Assembly: GCA_030537765.1 (NCBI GenBank)
Contig: JAUNVH010000004.1
Coordinates: 28,198-73,097 of the forward strand
Direction: 5' to 3'
DNA from: Tissierellia bacterium
Lineage (GTDB): Bacteria; Bacillota; Clostridia; Tissierellales; Peptoniphilaceae
Length of the DNA stretch: 44,900 bases
Notes under the pieces: model-generated
Databases searched by the model: none
What the model was told of the DNA's origin: nothing
Seen by the model: only the letters and a program-made list of their open reading frames with translations
Translations under genes and position numbers: made by a program
In this document: one piece after another, positions 1-8,299 of the stretch
Layout of the letters: the number at the start of each line of letters is the position of its first letter
How positions within the stretch are numbered: position 1 is the stretch's first letter

Positions 1-458
1 AATCGATAATTAGATAAAGTTAAATTTAGAATATATTTTAATTTCAAATTCTATCTGATTAATTAATTTAATCTTGAAATATAGTTTCGATATATTTTAA
101 GATTAACACGACTAAAGGGCAGATATATAATAACGCTGTACTAAATTCAAATATAAACAATCGATTTATATATTTAAATATAAAACTAAACTTTGCAGCA
201 AAATGCCTATAAAAAAATAAAAAAAATTTACTTTGCAAGAAAATATAAATTGCTAGAGTTAAAATAAAATCAAGATTAAAAATTTCTTCTTATTAGTTTC
301 TTTATTTACCTCCTTAATTTTTAATTAAAATACAATGACTAATCGTATAAAACAATATTATTGGATAATAGACCATTACAATATATAAGTATAAAACTGG
401 ACGATTTGTGACAGAAGAAATTAAAATAAGCAATAAAATACAAAACAACAATAAATAT
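1..458. other. AT-rich intergenic stretch, no gene seen
   Basis: I find no credible open reading frame in this very AT-rich stretch on either strand. An isolated AAGGAGG-like sequence on the minus strand near 305-314 has no start codon at a usable distance. Nothing else can be supported. Confidence 0.6.
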
Positions 459-494
459 AAAAAACCACGCTTCATGAATACTTAAGCGTGGTTT
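459..494 (-). terminator. Terminator of the sigma/anti-sigma operon
   Basis: An 11-bp perfect inverted repeat (462-472 and 484-494, arm AAACCACGCTT) sits just past the stop of the minus-strand anti-sigma gene. On the minus strand it is followed by a run of T at 459-464. This is the classical form of an intrinsic terminator. Confidence 0.85.
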
Positions 495-499
495 GGGAA

Positions 500-1177
500 T
501 TATTTTAATGGTTGCAATGACTTGAATACTTTCATTGATGAATCATAATCTAGATTGGTGATTATATAGCAACCTGTATAGTCGCCCTTAGCTGAAATAA
601 TGATACGTTTATTTTTAATAATGTATAAGCCTTCAAACATTCCATAAGAAAATTCATGAACCTCTGCATTTTCTGTATCAATACTCAAAACTGTCGATGA
701 GAGATCATATTGTTTATAAATGATAAAAATATCATTATCATTTTCATATCTTAAAAACACAAAATTATCTTCAATCTCTTCATCCACCAATTCAAAACCA
801 TCAGGTATATAGCTTGGCGCTAGGAGAAGATCTTCGCCTTCCATGTATTTATCAGTTTTTTCATATTGGATATCTGTGCCCAATTCGTGAACATTGATAA
901 TTGGTTCAAAAAATTTATGCTTAATCGCCCCGGCAACTGGGGGACTAAATATGAACGAAAGCGCCAAAAGTATTATAATAGAACAGGCTATCGCTTTTTG
1001 ATTGAAACTTTTATTCGATATTAAATTATTTGCTATTAGTTTTAGCTCTAAGCCTTTGTCAAATCTATCGTCTAAAAAGCCTTCTTTTTGAAAGTCTTTT
1101 AGCAATTCTTCATCAGATTTTTGAGATTCGATATCTTCAATTGCTGATTTTAAAATTTGATCAAAATCTCCATTCAT
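500..1177 (-). CDS. Anti-sigma factor-like membrane protein with DUF4367-type C-terminus
   Basis: This is a predicted single-pass membrane protein of 225 aa encoded directly after an ECF sigma factor, so it is most likely that sigma factor's membrane-bound inhibitor. The N-terminal ~60 residues are cytosolic and charged. One hydrophobic helix (AIACSIIILLALSFIF) follows, and the outside part contains the PSYIPDGFEL type of segment seen in DUF4367/anti-sigma sensor domains. The open frame extends to 1219, but the Met at 1177 is preferred: it has GGTG upstream and overlaps the sigma gene by only 17 nt, which suggests translational coupling. There is no zinc-binding HxxxCxxC (ZAS) motif, so it is not a classical zinc anti-sigma. 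The signal sensed cannot be read from the sequence. Confidence 0.65.
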   Translation of the reverse strand: MNGDFDQILKSAIEDIESQKSDEELLKDFQKEGFLDDRFDKGLELKLIANNLISNKSFNQKAIACSIIILLALSFIFSPPVAGAIKHKFFEPIINVHELGTDIQYEKTDKYMEGEDLLLAPSYIPDGFELVDEEIEDNFVFLRYENDNDIFIIYKQYDLSSTVLSIDTENAEVHEFSYGMFEGLYIIKNKRIIISAKGDYTGCYIITNLDYDSSMKVFKSLQPLK

Positions 1178-1694
1178 ACTTTTCACCATCACTTTTATCC
1201 GTGCTTTTAAGTTCTTCAATCAATCTTTCTTTGGCACGACTATATCTTTTTCTAGCTGCTTCATTTGATATGTTTAAAATTTTTGCAATTTTTTTATAAT
1301 CATAGCCAAAATAATCTTTTAGCTTTAAAATTTCATACATATCTTTGGGCAAGCTTTTTAAAATATTCATCAAATCTAGTTTTTGGGCAATATAATTTTC
1401 GGTATCAATGTTTTCTGACCTCACTATTTCAATATCTTCGAAAGCAAATTCATTGCGCCAATTTTTCAAATAATTTTTTGCAGTATTTCTCGCAACTTCA
1501 CAGACATAGTTTTTTAAAGAATTTTCATCCATTTTTTGTAGTTTCTTTTCATAAGGCTTTAGCGCCAATACGGATTCATGAACTATGTCTTCGAGCTTAT
1601 GCGGGTCGCGCGTGTAGTTCATTGCATTAAAGATTATTAATTTTTTATATTTTAAATAAATTTTATGGATTATATCAGTTTGTCTGTTTCTCAT
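1161..1694 (-). CDS. ECF-type RNA polymerase sigma factor
   Basis: This is a 177-aa sigma-70 family factor of the two-domain ECF type. Region 2 lies in the N-terminal half (YLKYKKLIIFNAMNYTRDPHKLEDIVHESV, here in shortened form: the DPHKLEDIVHES part is the recognisable one). Region 4 lies at the end, where LPKDMYEILKLKDYFGYDYK and KIAKILNISNEAARKRYSRA form the DNA-binding helix-turn-helix. The frame is open from a TTG at 1724, but the ATG at 1694 has AAGAGGA at ideal spacing and is preferred. It is co-transcribed with the membrane protein downstream, giving the usual sigma/anti-sigma arrangement. Its own promoter looks housekeeping, so autoregulation is not evident. Confidence 0.85.
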   Translation of the reverse strand: MRNRQTDIIHKIYLKYKKLIIFNAMNYTRDPHKLEDIVHESVLALKPYEKKLQKMDENSLKNYVCEVARNTAKNYLKNWRNEFAFEDIEIVRSENIDTENYIAQKLDLMNILKSLPKDMYEILKLKDYFGYDYKKIAKILNISNEAARKRYSRAKERLIEELKSTDKSDGEKYEWRF

Positions 1695-1728
1695 ATTATG
1701 TCCTCTTTTTATTAAACGCTTCAAATCT

Positions 1729-1759
1729 ATTATATTATTATTTACTTCTCAATTGTCAA
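1729..1759 (-). promoter_or_regulatory. Sigma-70 promoter for the ECF sigma operon
   Basis: The minus strand carries a perfect TTGACA (1754-1759). It is followed by TAATAT at 16 bp (1732-1737) or TATAAT at 19 bp (1729-1734). It sits 35-65 nt upstream of the sigma-factor start. Confidence 0.55.
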
Positions 1760-1793
1760 GTAATATAATTTTTTCGTTTAGGGAGATTTTTTA

Positions 1794-1822
1794 TTGAAAA
1801 TATTTTTTTTACATTATATAAT
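1794..1822 (+). promoter_or_regulatory. pyrG promoter
   Basis: TTGAAA (1794-1799), a 17-bp spacer, then TATAAT (1817-1822). This predicts a start near 1829 and a leader of about 95 nt before pyrG that contains a terminator hairpin. Confidence 0.65.
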
Positions 1823-1861
1823 AAAAAAAACACCTTTTATATTTTTATTGTTGTGTTTCAT

Positions 1862-1900
1862 AAGATTGGTCTTGCGACAGCGATTCCAATCTTTTTATTT
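1862..1900 (+). terminator. Leader terminator/attenuator before pyrG
   Basis: AAGATTGG (1862-1869) pairs perfectly with CCAATCTT (1886-1893), and TTTTTATTT follows. It lies between the pyrG promoter and its ribosome binding site (GGGAGG, 1915-1920), so it must be read through for pyrG expression. Attenuation is known for pyrG in other Gram-positives. The GGG transcript start used in the Bacillus reiterative-transcription mechanism is not seen at the predicted start here. Confidence 0.6.
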
Positions 1901-1926
1901 GTTATATTTATTTCGGGAGGAAAGAA

Positions 1927-3531
1927 ATGGCTAAGTATATTTTTATTACAGGAGGTGTCGTTTCCGGTATCGGAAAGGGGATTAGCGGCGCCAGTATCGG
2001 CAGAATTTTAAAAGACAGAGGGCTTAATGTCTTTATGCAAAAATTTGATCCCTATATCAATATCGACCCAGGCACTATGAGCCCATATCAGCATGGCGAG
2101 GTCTTTGTTACAAAAGACGGAGCAGAGACCGATTTAGACCTTGGGCATTATGAAAGATTTATAGACGAAGAACTGAGCAGAAAATCGAGCATAACAACGG
2201 GCAAGATTTATGCAGAAGTTTTGCGAAAAGAGCGCTTGGGAGCTTATAATGGCGCAACGGTTCAAGTTATTCCGCATGTCACAGACGAGATTAAACAAAA
2301 TGTCTATGCAGCTGCTAAAGAGAGCAATGCCGATATTATTATTACAGAAATTGGTGGAACTATTGGCGATATTGAATCGCTACCTTTTATAGAAGCAATC
2401 AGGCAAATTCACTCTGAAAACCCAAAAGATACTCTATTTATTCACACAACTTTAGTGCCTGCAATTCCTGGCTCTAATGAATTAAAAACTAAGCCTACTC
2501 AACATTCTTACAAAGAACTTATGAGTCTTGGCATTAAGGCCGATATAATTATTTGCAGATCTGATGGATTTATTACAGACGAAATCAAAAATAAGATTTC
2601 TCTATTTTGCGATGTGCCCACGAAGGCGATTGTGCAATCTGAAAACACTGATCTAATTTATGCAGTGCCGCTAAGCCTTAAAAGACAAGGTCTTGACGAA
2701 TATATTTTGCAAAAATTAGATCTACCAAATCAACCTGAAACGACTGGCGATTGGGAGAAGATGGTGGAACATTTTAGAAAAGCTGATAAGCCTTTAGATA
2801 TTTTTCTAGTTGGAAAATATACTGCACTTCATGATGCATATCTCAGCGTGACTAATGCCATTTGCGATGCGGGCTATCAAGCTGGGCGCAAAGTCAATAT
2901 CGATTGGATAAATTCTGAAAATCTAAACGAAGACAATTACGAACATAGACTTTCATCTGCCGATGCTATTATTGTACCTGGAGGCTTTGGCACTCGCGGA
3001 ATCGAGGGCTTGATGTTAGCTTCTAAATATGCCAGAGAAAGAAAGGTGCCCTATTTTGGAATCTGTTATGGTATGCAGCTTGCATTAGTTGAAATTGCGA
3101 GAAATCTCTTAGGTTTAACCGAAGCCAATACTACTGAATGCAATCTCTACACTCCGTATCCCATTATCGATATTATCGAAACTGAATCAAAAATTGATGA
3201 ATTGGGCGGAACTTTGAGGCTTGGAAATTATGCTTGCAAATTAAAAGATGATACTTTGATTAAAAAGCTATATCAAAAAGATGAGATTGTAGAAAGACAT
3301 CGCCACAGATATGAAGTGAACAATAAATTTATACCAAAATTTGAAGAAGTGGGTGTTGTATTTAGCGGAATAAACGAAGAACAAAATTTAGTCGAGACCA
3401 TAGAATTAAAGGATCATCCATTCTTTATCGCTTGCCAATTCCATCCCGAATTTATATCTCGACCTAATAAAATTCACCCAATATTTAAAGGATTTATCGA
3501 CGCAGCCATACACATGCGTGAAATGAAATGA
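1927..3531 (+). CDS. pyrG: CTP synthase
   Basis: Converts UTP to CTP using glutamine and ATP, the last step of pyrimidine nucleotide synthesis in the cytosol. At 534 aa it has the normal length. The N-terminal synthetase domain opens with the nucleotide-binding segment ITGGVVSGIGKGI. The C-terminal glutamine amidotransferase domain has the nucleophile in GICYGMQ (Cys380) and the HPEF segment of the catalytic His/Glu near the end. The ribosome binding site GGGAGG is well placed. An attenuator-like hairpin in the leader suggests control by nucleotide level. It is followed after a single base by the carboxypeptidase gene and is probably co-transcribed with it. I see nothing abnormal in the sequence. 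Confidence 0.97.
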   Translation: MAKYIFITGGVVSGIGKGISGASIGRILKDRGLNVFMQKFDPYINIDPGTMSPYQHGEVFVTKDGAETDLDLGHYERFIDEELSRKSSITTGKIYAEVLRKERLGAYNGATVQVIPHVTDEIKQNVYAAAKESNADIIITEIGGTIGDIESLPFIEAIRQIHSENPKDTLFIHTTLVPAIPGSNELKTKPTQHSYKELMSLGIKADIIICRSDGFITDEIKNKISLFCDVPTKAIVQSENTDLIYAVPLSLKRQGLDEYILQKLDLPNQPETTGDWEKMVEHFRKADKPLDIFLVGKYTALHDAYLSVTNAICDAGYQAGRKVNIDWINSENLNEDNYEHRLSSADAIIVPGGFGTRGIEGLMLASKYARERKVPYFGICYGMQLALVEIARNLLGLTEANTTECNLYTPYPIIDIIETESKIDELGGTLRLGNYACKLKDDTLIKKLYQKDEIVERHRHRYEVNNKFIPKFEEVGVVFSGINEEQNLVETIELKDHPFFIACQFHPEFISRPNKIHPIFKGFIDAAIHMREMK

Positions 3532-3532
3532 T

Positions 3533-4945
3533 ATGAAGATTTATAAATTAAAATACAAAATTTTAACTCTATTTTTGGCATCTATTTTAATTTTTAGTCC
3601 AAGCTTTGTGCTGGCTACTGAAAATGATAAAGCTATAGATAATTTATCAGAAGAAGAAACTGCGGAAGATGAGCTTTCTGCAGAAGAAAAATATCGCATT
3701 GAATTTATGGAAAAGGCCAAAAAAATGGAAAAATATTCCATAAATGAATTGACCACAGCATATCTCTTGGGAGATTATTCTAGTGGCGAAATTTTAGAAG
3801 GCGAAAATATTGACGAAATTATTGCCATTGCAAGCACAACAAAAATCTTGTCGATATATGTAGTGCTAGATGCAATTAGAGCAGGAAAATTAAATTATGA
3901 TGACATAGTTACTATTACAAAAGAATCGGCAATTCTTAGAGGATCATCTTACGATTTAAAAGAAGGAGATAGAATTTTAGTTAAAGATTTAATTGAGGCG
4001 GCGATAGTTGTTTCAGGAAATGATGCCTGTCATGCTTTGGCAGTTAAAGTTTCAGGAACTGAAGATGATTTTGTAAAATTGATGCAAGAAAAATTGAGAG
4101 ATTTAGAAATCTATGATGCAGATATAATTAATTGCACCGGACTTCCAAACTATAATATCGACAAGCAAAATATGATGAGTACTAGATCGCTTTTCAAGCT
4201 AAGCAGAAGTTTTATAATGGACTATCCTGAAATTCTTTTGATTAGTTCTATGAAAGAAATTGTAAATGAAGATAGAGATTATAAAGAAAAGACTACTAAT
4301 CCACTATTGGGAGAGCTTTTGGAAATAGACGGTTTGAAAACTGGCTATACGGGAATGGCTGGAAGATGCTTAATCGCAACGGGAATTAAAAAAGCAGACG
4401 ATTTAATTTTTGGTAGCGATTCATTTAATGCGAGTAGAATAAATGGAGACGATAAAGAAATTATAATAGGTACTGCGCCAGATGAAGAAGAGGGCGCTCC
4501 AATCTATGCAGACACGCGACTTATTGGAATTACAATGGGCTCAAAAGGCGATGTGCAGCGCTATGTGGCTGCAAAAAAATTGATGGAACACGGTTTTGAA
4601 ACTTATAGAAACTATATCTTAGGCGATCCAAATATTAAAGTTGAAACTGTTCACAATGAAGAATGTTATCCAAAAGATTATGAGCTCTATCCATTAGAGA
4701 GCAAAATTATAATGAAGAAAAAAGACGATGCAGTATCTTTTAATGTAAAGACTATGGAAATTACACCGCCACTAGATGCGGGTAATATTGCTGGAGAGAT
4801 TACTTATTTTTTAAACGGAGAGGAAATTTTTTCATCGCCTTTAATAATAAAAGAAAATTTAGTTAGAACTAATTTCTTCATTAGAATGCAAAGAGCATTT
4901 CAAAAACTTTTTTCAAATAGTGTAAGAGTCTTTAATACAAATTAA
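3533..4945 (+). CDS. D-alanyl-D-alanine carboxypeptidase (PBP5/DacA-like, S11 family)
   Basis: A 470-aa exported serine peptidase that would trim the terminal D-Ala from peptidoglycan stem peptides. There is a signal peptide (KILTLFLASILIFSPSFVLA, ending near residue 29). All three penicillin-binding motifs are present: S101-T-T-K104, S161-G-N163 and K269-T-G271. The C-terminal beta domain and a final amphipathic stretch (FFIRMQRAFQKLF) fit membrane attachment as in PBP5. An acidic insert of about 40 residues (around 290-330, GTAPDEEEGAP) between the KTG region and the MGSKGDVQRY segment is longer than usual. The start lies 1 nt after the pyrG stop and has only a weak ribosome site, so coupling to pyrG is likely. 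Confidence 0.92.
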   Translation: MKIYKLKYKILTLFLASILIFSPSFVLATENDKAIDNLSEEETAEDELSAEEKYRIEFMEKAKKMEKYSINELTTAYLLGDYSSGEILEGENIDEIIAIASTTKILSIYVVLDAIRAGKLNYDDIVTITKESAILRGSSYDLKEGDRILVKDLIEAAIVVSGNDACHALAVKVSGTEDDFVKLMQEKLRDLEIYDADIINCTGLPNYNIDKQNMMSTRSLFKLSRSFIMDYPEILLISSMKEIVNEDRDYKEKTTNPLLGELLEIDGLKTGYTGMAGRCLIATGIKKADDLIFGSDSFNASRINGDDKEIIIGTAPDEEEGAPIYADTRLIGITMGSKGDVQRYVAAKKLMEHGFETYRNYILGDPNIKVETVHNEECYPKDYELYPLESKIIMKKKDDAVSFNVKTMEITPPLDAGNIAGEITYFLNGEEIFSSPLIIKENLVRTNFFIRMQRAFQKLFSNSVRVFNTN

Positions 4946-4959
4946 ATATATTTTTTTGG

Positions 4960-4985
4960 GCCGAGCAAATGCTCGGTCTTTTTTG
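4960..4985 (+). terminator. Terminator after the carboxypeptidase gene
   Basis: CCGAGC (4961-4966) and GCTCGG (4971-4976) form a tight hairpin with loop AAAT. It is followed by TCTTTTTT. Confidence 0.9.
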
Positions 4986-5022
4986 TATGCAATTATAAAC
5001 TTAAGAAAGATTAGACCAAGTT

Positions 5023-5040
5023 TTGTATCTTTGCATACAA
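5023..5040 (+). promoter_or_regulatory. TyrR-box-like palindrome upstream of tyrosine phenol-lyase
   Basis: TTGTATCTTTGCATACAA is an inverted TTGTAT-N6-ATACAA. It has the same layout as the enterobacterial TyrR box (TGTAAA-N6-TTTACA) but differs in bases. A further copy of the half-site, in TTGTATGCAA, lies at 4983-4992. The palindrome is about 150-165 bp upstream of the predicted transcription start of the gene. Binding by the TyrR-like protein at 33032-34558 is an inference. Confidence 0.4.
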
Positions 5041-5130
5041 TTATGAATTTGCTTTAATACTTAAAAATGGTAAAATCAAAAAAGACAATTAAAACGCAGA
5101 AAATAGCCAAAAAATAGAAATTAATTTTTT

Positions 5131-5146
5131 ATGAAAATATTTTCAT
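5131..5146 (+). promoter_or_regulatory. Perfect 16-bp palindrome before the tpl -35 box
   Basis: ATGAAAATATTTTCAT is a perfect palindrome ending 7 bp upstream of the TTGACA box. It is a candidate operator; the binding protein is unknown. In DNA this AT-rich, chance occurrence is possible. Confidence 0.35.
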
Positions 5147-5153
5147 AAATCTA

Positions 5154-5182
5154 TTGACATTCTAAAATATAATTGGTATTAT
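5154..5182 (+). promoter_or_regulatory. Sigma-70 promoter of tyrosine phenol-lyase gene
   Basis: TTGACA (5154-5159), a 17-bp spacer, then TATTAT (5177-5182). This is close to consensus. The start is predicted near 5189, immediately before the inverted repeat at 5193-5218. Confidence 0.75.
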
Positions 5183-5192
5183 TTAATCGAGA

Positions 5193-5218
5193 GTAATGCA
5201 TTATGCATTTTGCATTAC
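5193..5218 (+). promoter_or_regulatory. Inverted repeat at the start of the tpl transcript
   Basis: GTAATGCA (5193-5200) and TGCATTAC (5211-5218) are perfect inverted arms around a 10-nt centre. The element begins about 4 nt after the predicted transcription start. It could be an operator or a 5' stem that protects the mRNA. No T-run follows, so it is not a terminator. Confidence 0.4.
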
Positions 5219-5241
5219 AGCTTTAACTGTATTTAATATAA

Positions 5242-6648
<1,407 letters not shown>

Positions 6649-6664
6649 TTCTTTTAATTAAATA

Positions 6665-6695
6665 GAGCCTATGCCCTGCGGTATAGGCTCTTTTT
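6665..6695 (+). terminator. Terminator after tyrosine phenol-lyase gene
   Basis: GAGCCTAT (6665-6672) and ATAGGCTC (6683-6690) form the stem, extended by inner pairs, and TTTTT follows. Confidence 0.92.
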
Positions 6696-6722
6696 GAAAC
6701 AAAAACCCGATTATGGTATAGC

Positions 6723-6758
6723 TTTACAAAGATAAAGTTTTCTTGTATAATAATACAA
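6723..6758 (+). promoter_or_regulatory. Promoter of the NSS symporter with overlapping operator-like repeat
   Basis: TTTACA (6723-6728), a 17-bp spacer, then TATAAT (6746-6751). The -10 box lies inside an inverted repeat TTGTAT-AATA-ATACAA (6743-6758). This repeat shares the TTGTAT/ATACAA half-sites seen upstream of the tyrosine phenol-lyase gene, but with a 4-bp instead of a 6-bp centre. Confidence 0.6.
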
Positions 6759-6778
6759 ATTAAAATGGGGAGGAGACA

Positions 6779-8101
6779 ATGGAAAATAATACTCAAGGTA
6801 AATTTAAATCTAAATGGGGATTTATACTAACCGCAGTTGGCTCGGCTGTAGGCATGGCAAATGTATGGGGTTTTCCATACAAGCTCACAGATAATGGCGG
6901 AGCGGCATTTTTAGCAGTATATTTAATTTTTATCGTAATTTTTGCATATGTTGGTCTTTCTGCTGAATATGCAATTGGTAGACGCGCAAACACTGGTACT
7001 CTTGGAGCTTATGAATACGCATGGAAAACTCGAGGCATGGGCAATGTAGGTAAGATTGTAGGTTGGCTACCTCTAGCAGGTTCAATGCTTATTGCAATTG
7101 GATATGCATGTATAATATCTTATGTTCTCAAAGCGCTTGTGCAGTCGATAGATGGCTCTTTAATGGGCGTTGATACTGGAACTTGGTTTGAAAGTTTTGC
7201 TCTTACTGAATTTTCAGTAGTTCCATTTCATATTGCAATTGTAGTTATAACATTATTGACTTGTATTACTGGTGCTGATTCCATAGAAAAAGCTAATAAA
7301 TTTATGATGCCACTATTCTTTGTACTATTTGTGATTTTGGCAATTAGAGTTGCTTTCTTGCCAAATGCTTTTGCTGGTTATGAATTCTTATTCAAACCTG
7401 ATTGGTCGCATCTAAAAGATCCGTCTGTAATTGTTGGCGCAATGGGTCAGGCATTCTTCTCACTTTCGATAACTGGTTCTGGAATGATAGTTTGCGGAGC
7501 ATATCTAGAAAAGAAAGAAGATATTATAGACGGAGCAAAAAAGACTGGTATATTTGACACCACAGCAGCAATGGTAGCAGCATTAGTTATGGTGCCAGCA
7601 GTATTTTCATTCGGTATGGAACAAGAAGGCGGCCCAGGCTTGCTATTTGTTACATTACCTCGAATTTTACAAGATATGCCAGGTGGAAGACTATTTGCGA
7701 TAGCACTATTTTTGGCAGTAACATTTGGTGGTATTTCAAGTTTACAAAATATGTTCGAAGTAGTTGCTGAATCAGTCATGTATAGATTTCCAAAACTTTC
7801 AAGAAAAGTAACATTATTAATCTTGGGAATTATAACTTTTGGAGTAGGCGTATTCAGAGAGCCTATCTTTAAATGGGGCCCATGGATGGATATTATATCG
7901 ATTTATATAATTCCACTTGGAGCAACAATAGGTGCAATATCTTGGTTCTGGGTGATGAAAAAAGATGAACTCTTAGATGAAATCAACACAGGATCTAAAA
8001 AGAAATATGGAGATACATGGCATAATATTGGAAGATTTATCTATGTACCTCTTTCAATAGTGCTCTGTGCAGTTGCACTAATATTCAAAGTTGCTTTCTA
8101 A
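6779..8101 (+). CDS. Sodium:neurotransmitter symporter family transporter, probably for tyrosine
   Basis: A 440-aa integral membrane protein of the NSS (SNF) family, which uses the sodium gradient to import amino acids. The first helix carries the family signature AVGSAVGMANVWGFPYK with the unwound glycine-rich substrate/Na site. About 11-12 membrane spans follow, including the family's SLSITGSGMIVCGAYL segment. The length matches bacterial members such as Fusobacterium Tyt1 (about 438 aa), a tyrosine transporter. Its place directly behind the tyrosine phenol-lyase gene makes tyrosine the best guess for substrate, though tryptophan or other aromatic amino acids cannot be excluded. It has its own promoter and terminator and a strong GGGGAGG ribosome site. 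Confidence 0.88.
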   Translation: MENNTQGKFKSKWGFILTAVGSAVGMANVWGFPYKLTDNGGAAFLAVYLIFIVIFAYVGLSAEYAIGRRANTGTLGAYEYAWKTRGMGNVGKIVGWLPLAGSMLIAIGYACIISYVLKALVQSIDGSLMGVDTGTWFESFALTEFSVVPFHIAIVVITLLTCITGADSIEKANKFMMPLFFVLFVILAIRVAFLPNAFAGYEFLFKPDWSHLKDPSVIVGAMGQAFFSLSITGSGMIVCGAYLEKKEDIIDGAKKTGIFDTTAAMVAALVMVPAVFSFGMEQEGGPGLLFVTLPRILQDMPGGRLFAIALFLAVTFGGISSLQNMFEVVAESVMYRFPKLSRKVTLLILGIITFGVGVFREPIFKWGPWMDIISIYIIPLGATIGAISWFWVMKKDELLDEINTGSKKKYGDTWHNIGRFIYVPLSIVLCAVALIFKVAF

Positions 8102-8115
8102 ATTTGAACTTGAAA

Positions 8116-8142
8116 AACTCGGTTTCAATACCGAGTTTTTTT
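8116..8142 (+). terminator. Terminator after the NSS symporter gene
   Basis: AACTCGG (8116-8122) and CCGAGTT (8131-8137) form a hairpin that runs into seven T residues. Confidence 0.9.
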
Positions 8143-8158
8143 ATGCCCAAAAACGGCT

Positions 8159-8195
8159 ATATTGTGCACAATATAAAGATTATTGTATTCAATAT
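8159..8195 (+). promoter_or_regulatory. Two tandem palindromic operator-like sites before the DUF362 operon
   Basis: ATATTGTGCACAATAT (8159-8174) is a perfect 16-bp palindrome. TTATTGTATTCAATAT (8180-8195) is a second, imperfect copy. Their centres are exactly 21 bp apart, that is two helical turns on the same face of the DNA. They lie about 40-80 bp upstream of the promoter. The GT..AC core suits FadR-type GntR regulators, and one is encoded nearby (11672-12310), but that link is inferred. Confidence 0.5.
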
Positions 8196-8236
8196 AAAAT
8201 GAAAACGATACTATTACAATAAATCTTATTAAACAC

Positions 8237-8265
8237 TTTACAGCTTTTAATCAATATAGTATAAT
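8237..8265 (+). promoter_or_regulatory. Promoter of the DUF362/symporter operon
   Basis: TTTACA (8237-8242), a 17-bp spacer, then TATAAT (8260-8265). Confidence 0.65.
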
Positions 8266-8299
8266 CGAAAAAATTAGAGAATCATAGGGGGTAATGATA

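Noticed and set aside
305-314. AGGAGG-like ribosome site on the minus strand in the first 500 bases
   Set aside because: No start codon lies at a workable distance and the frames behind it stop within a few codons.
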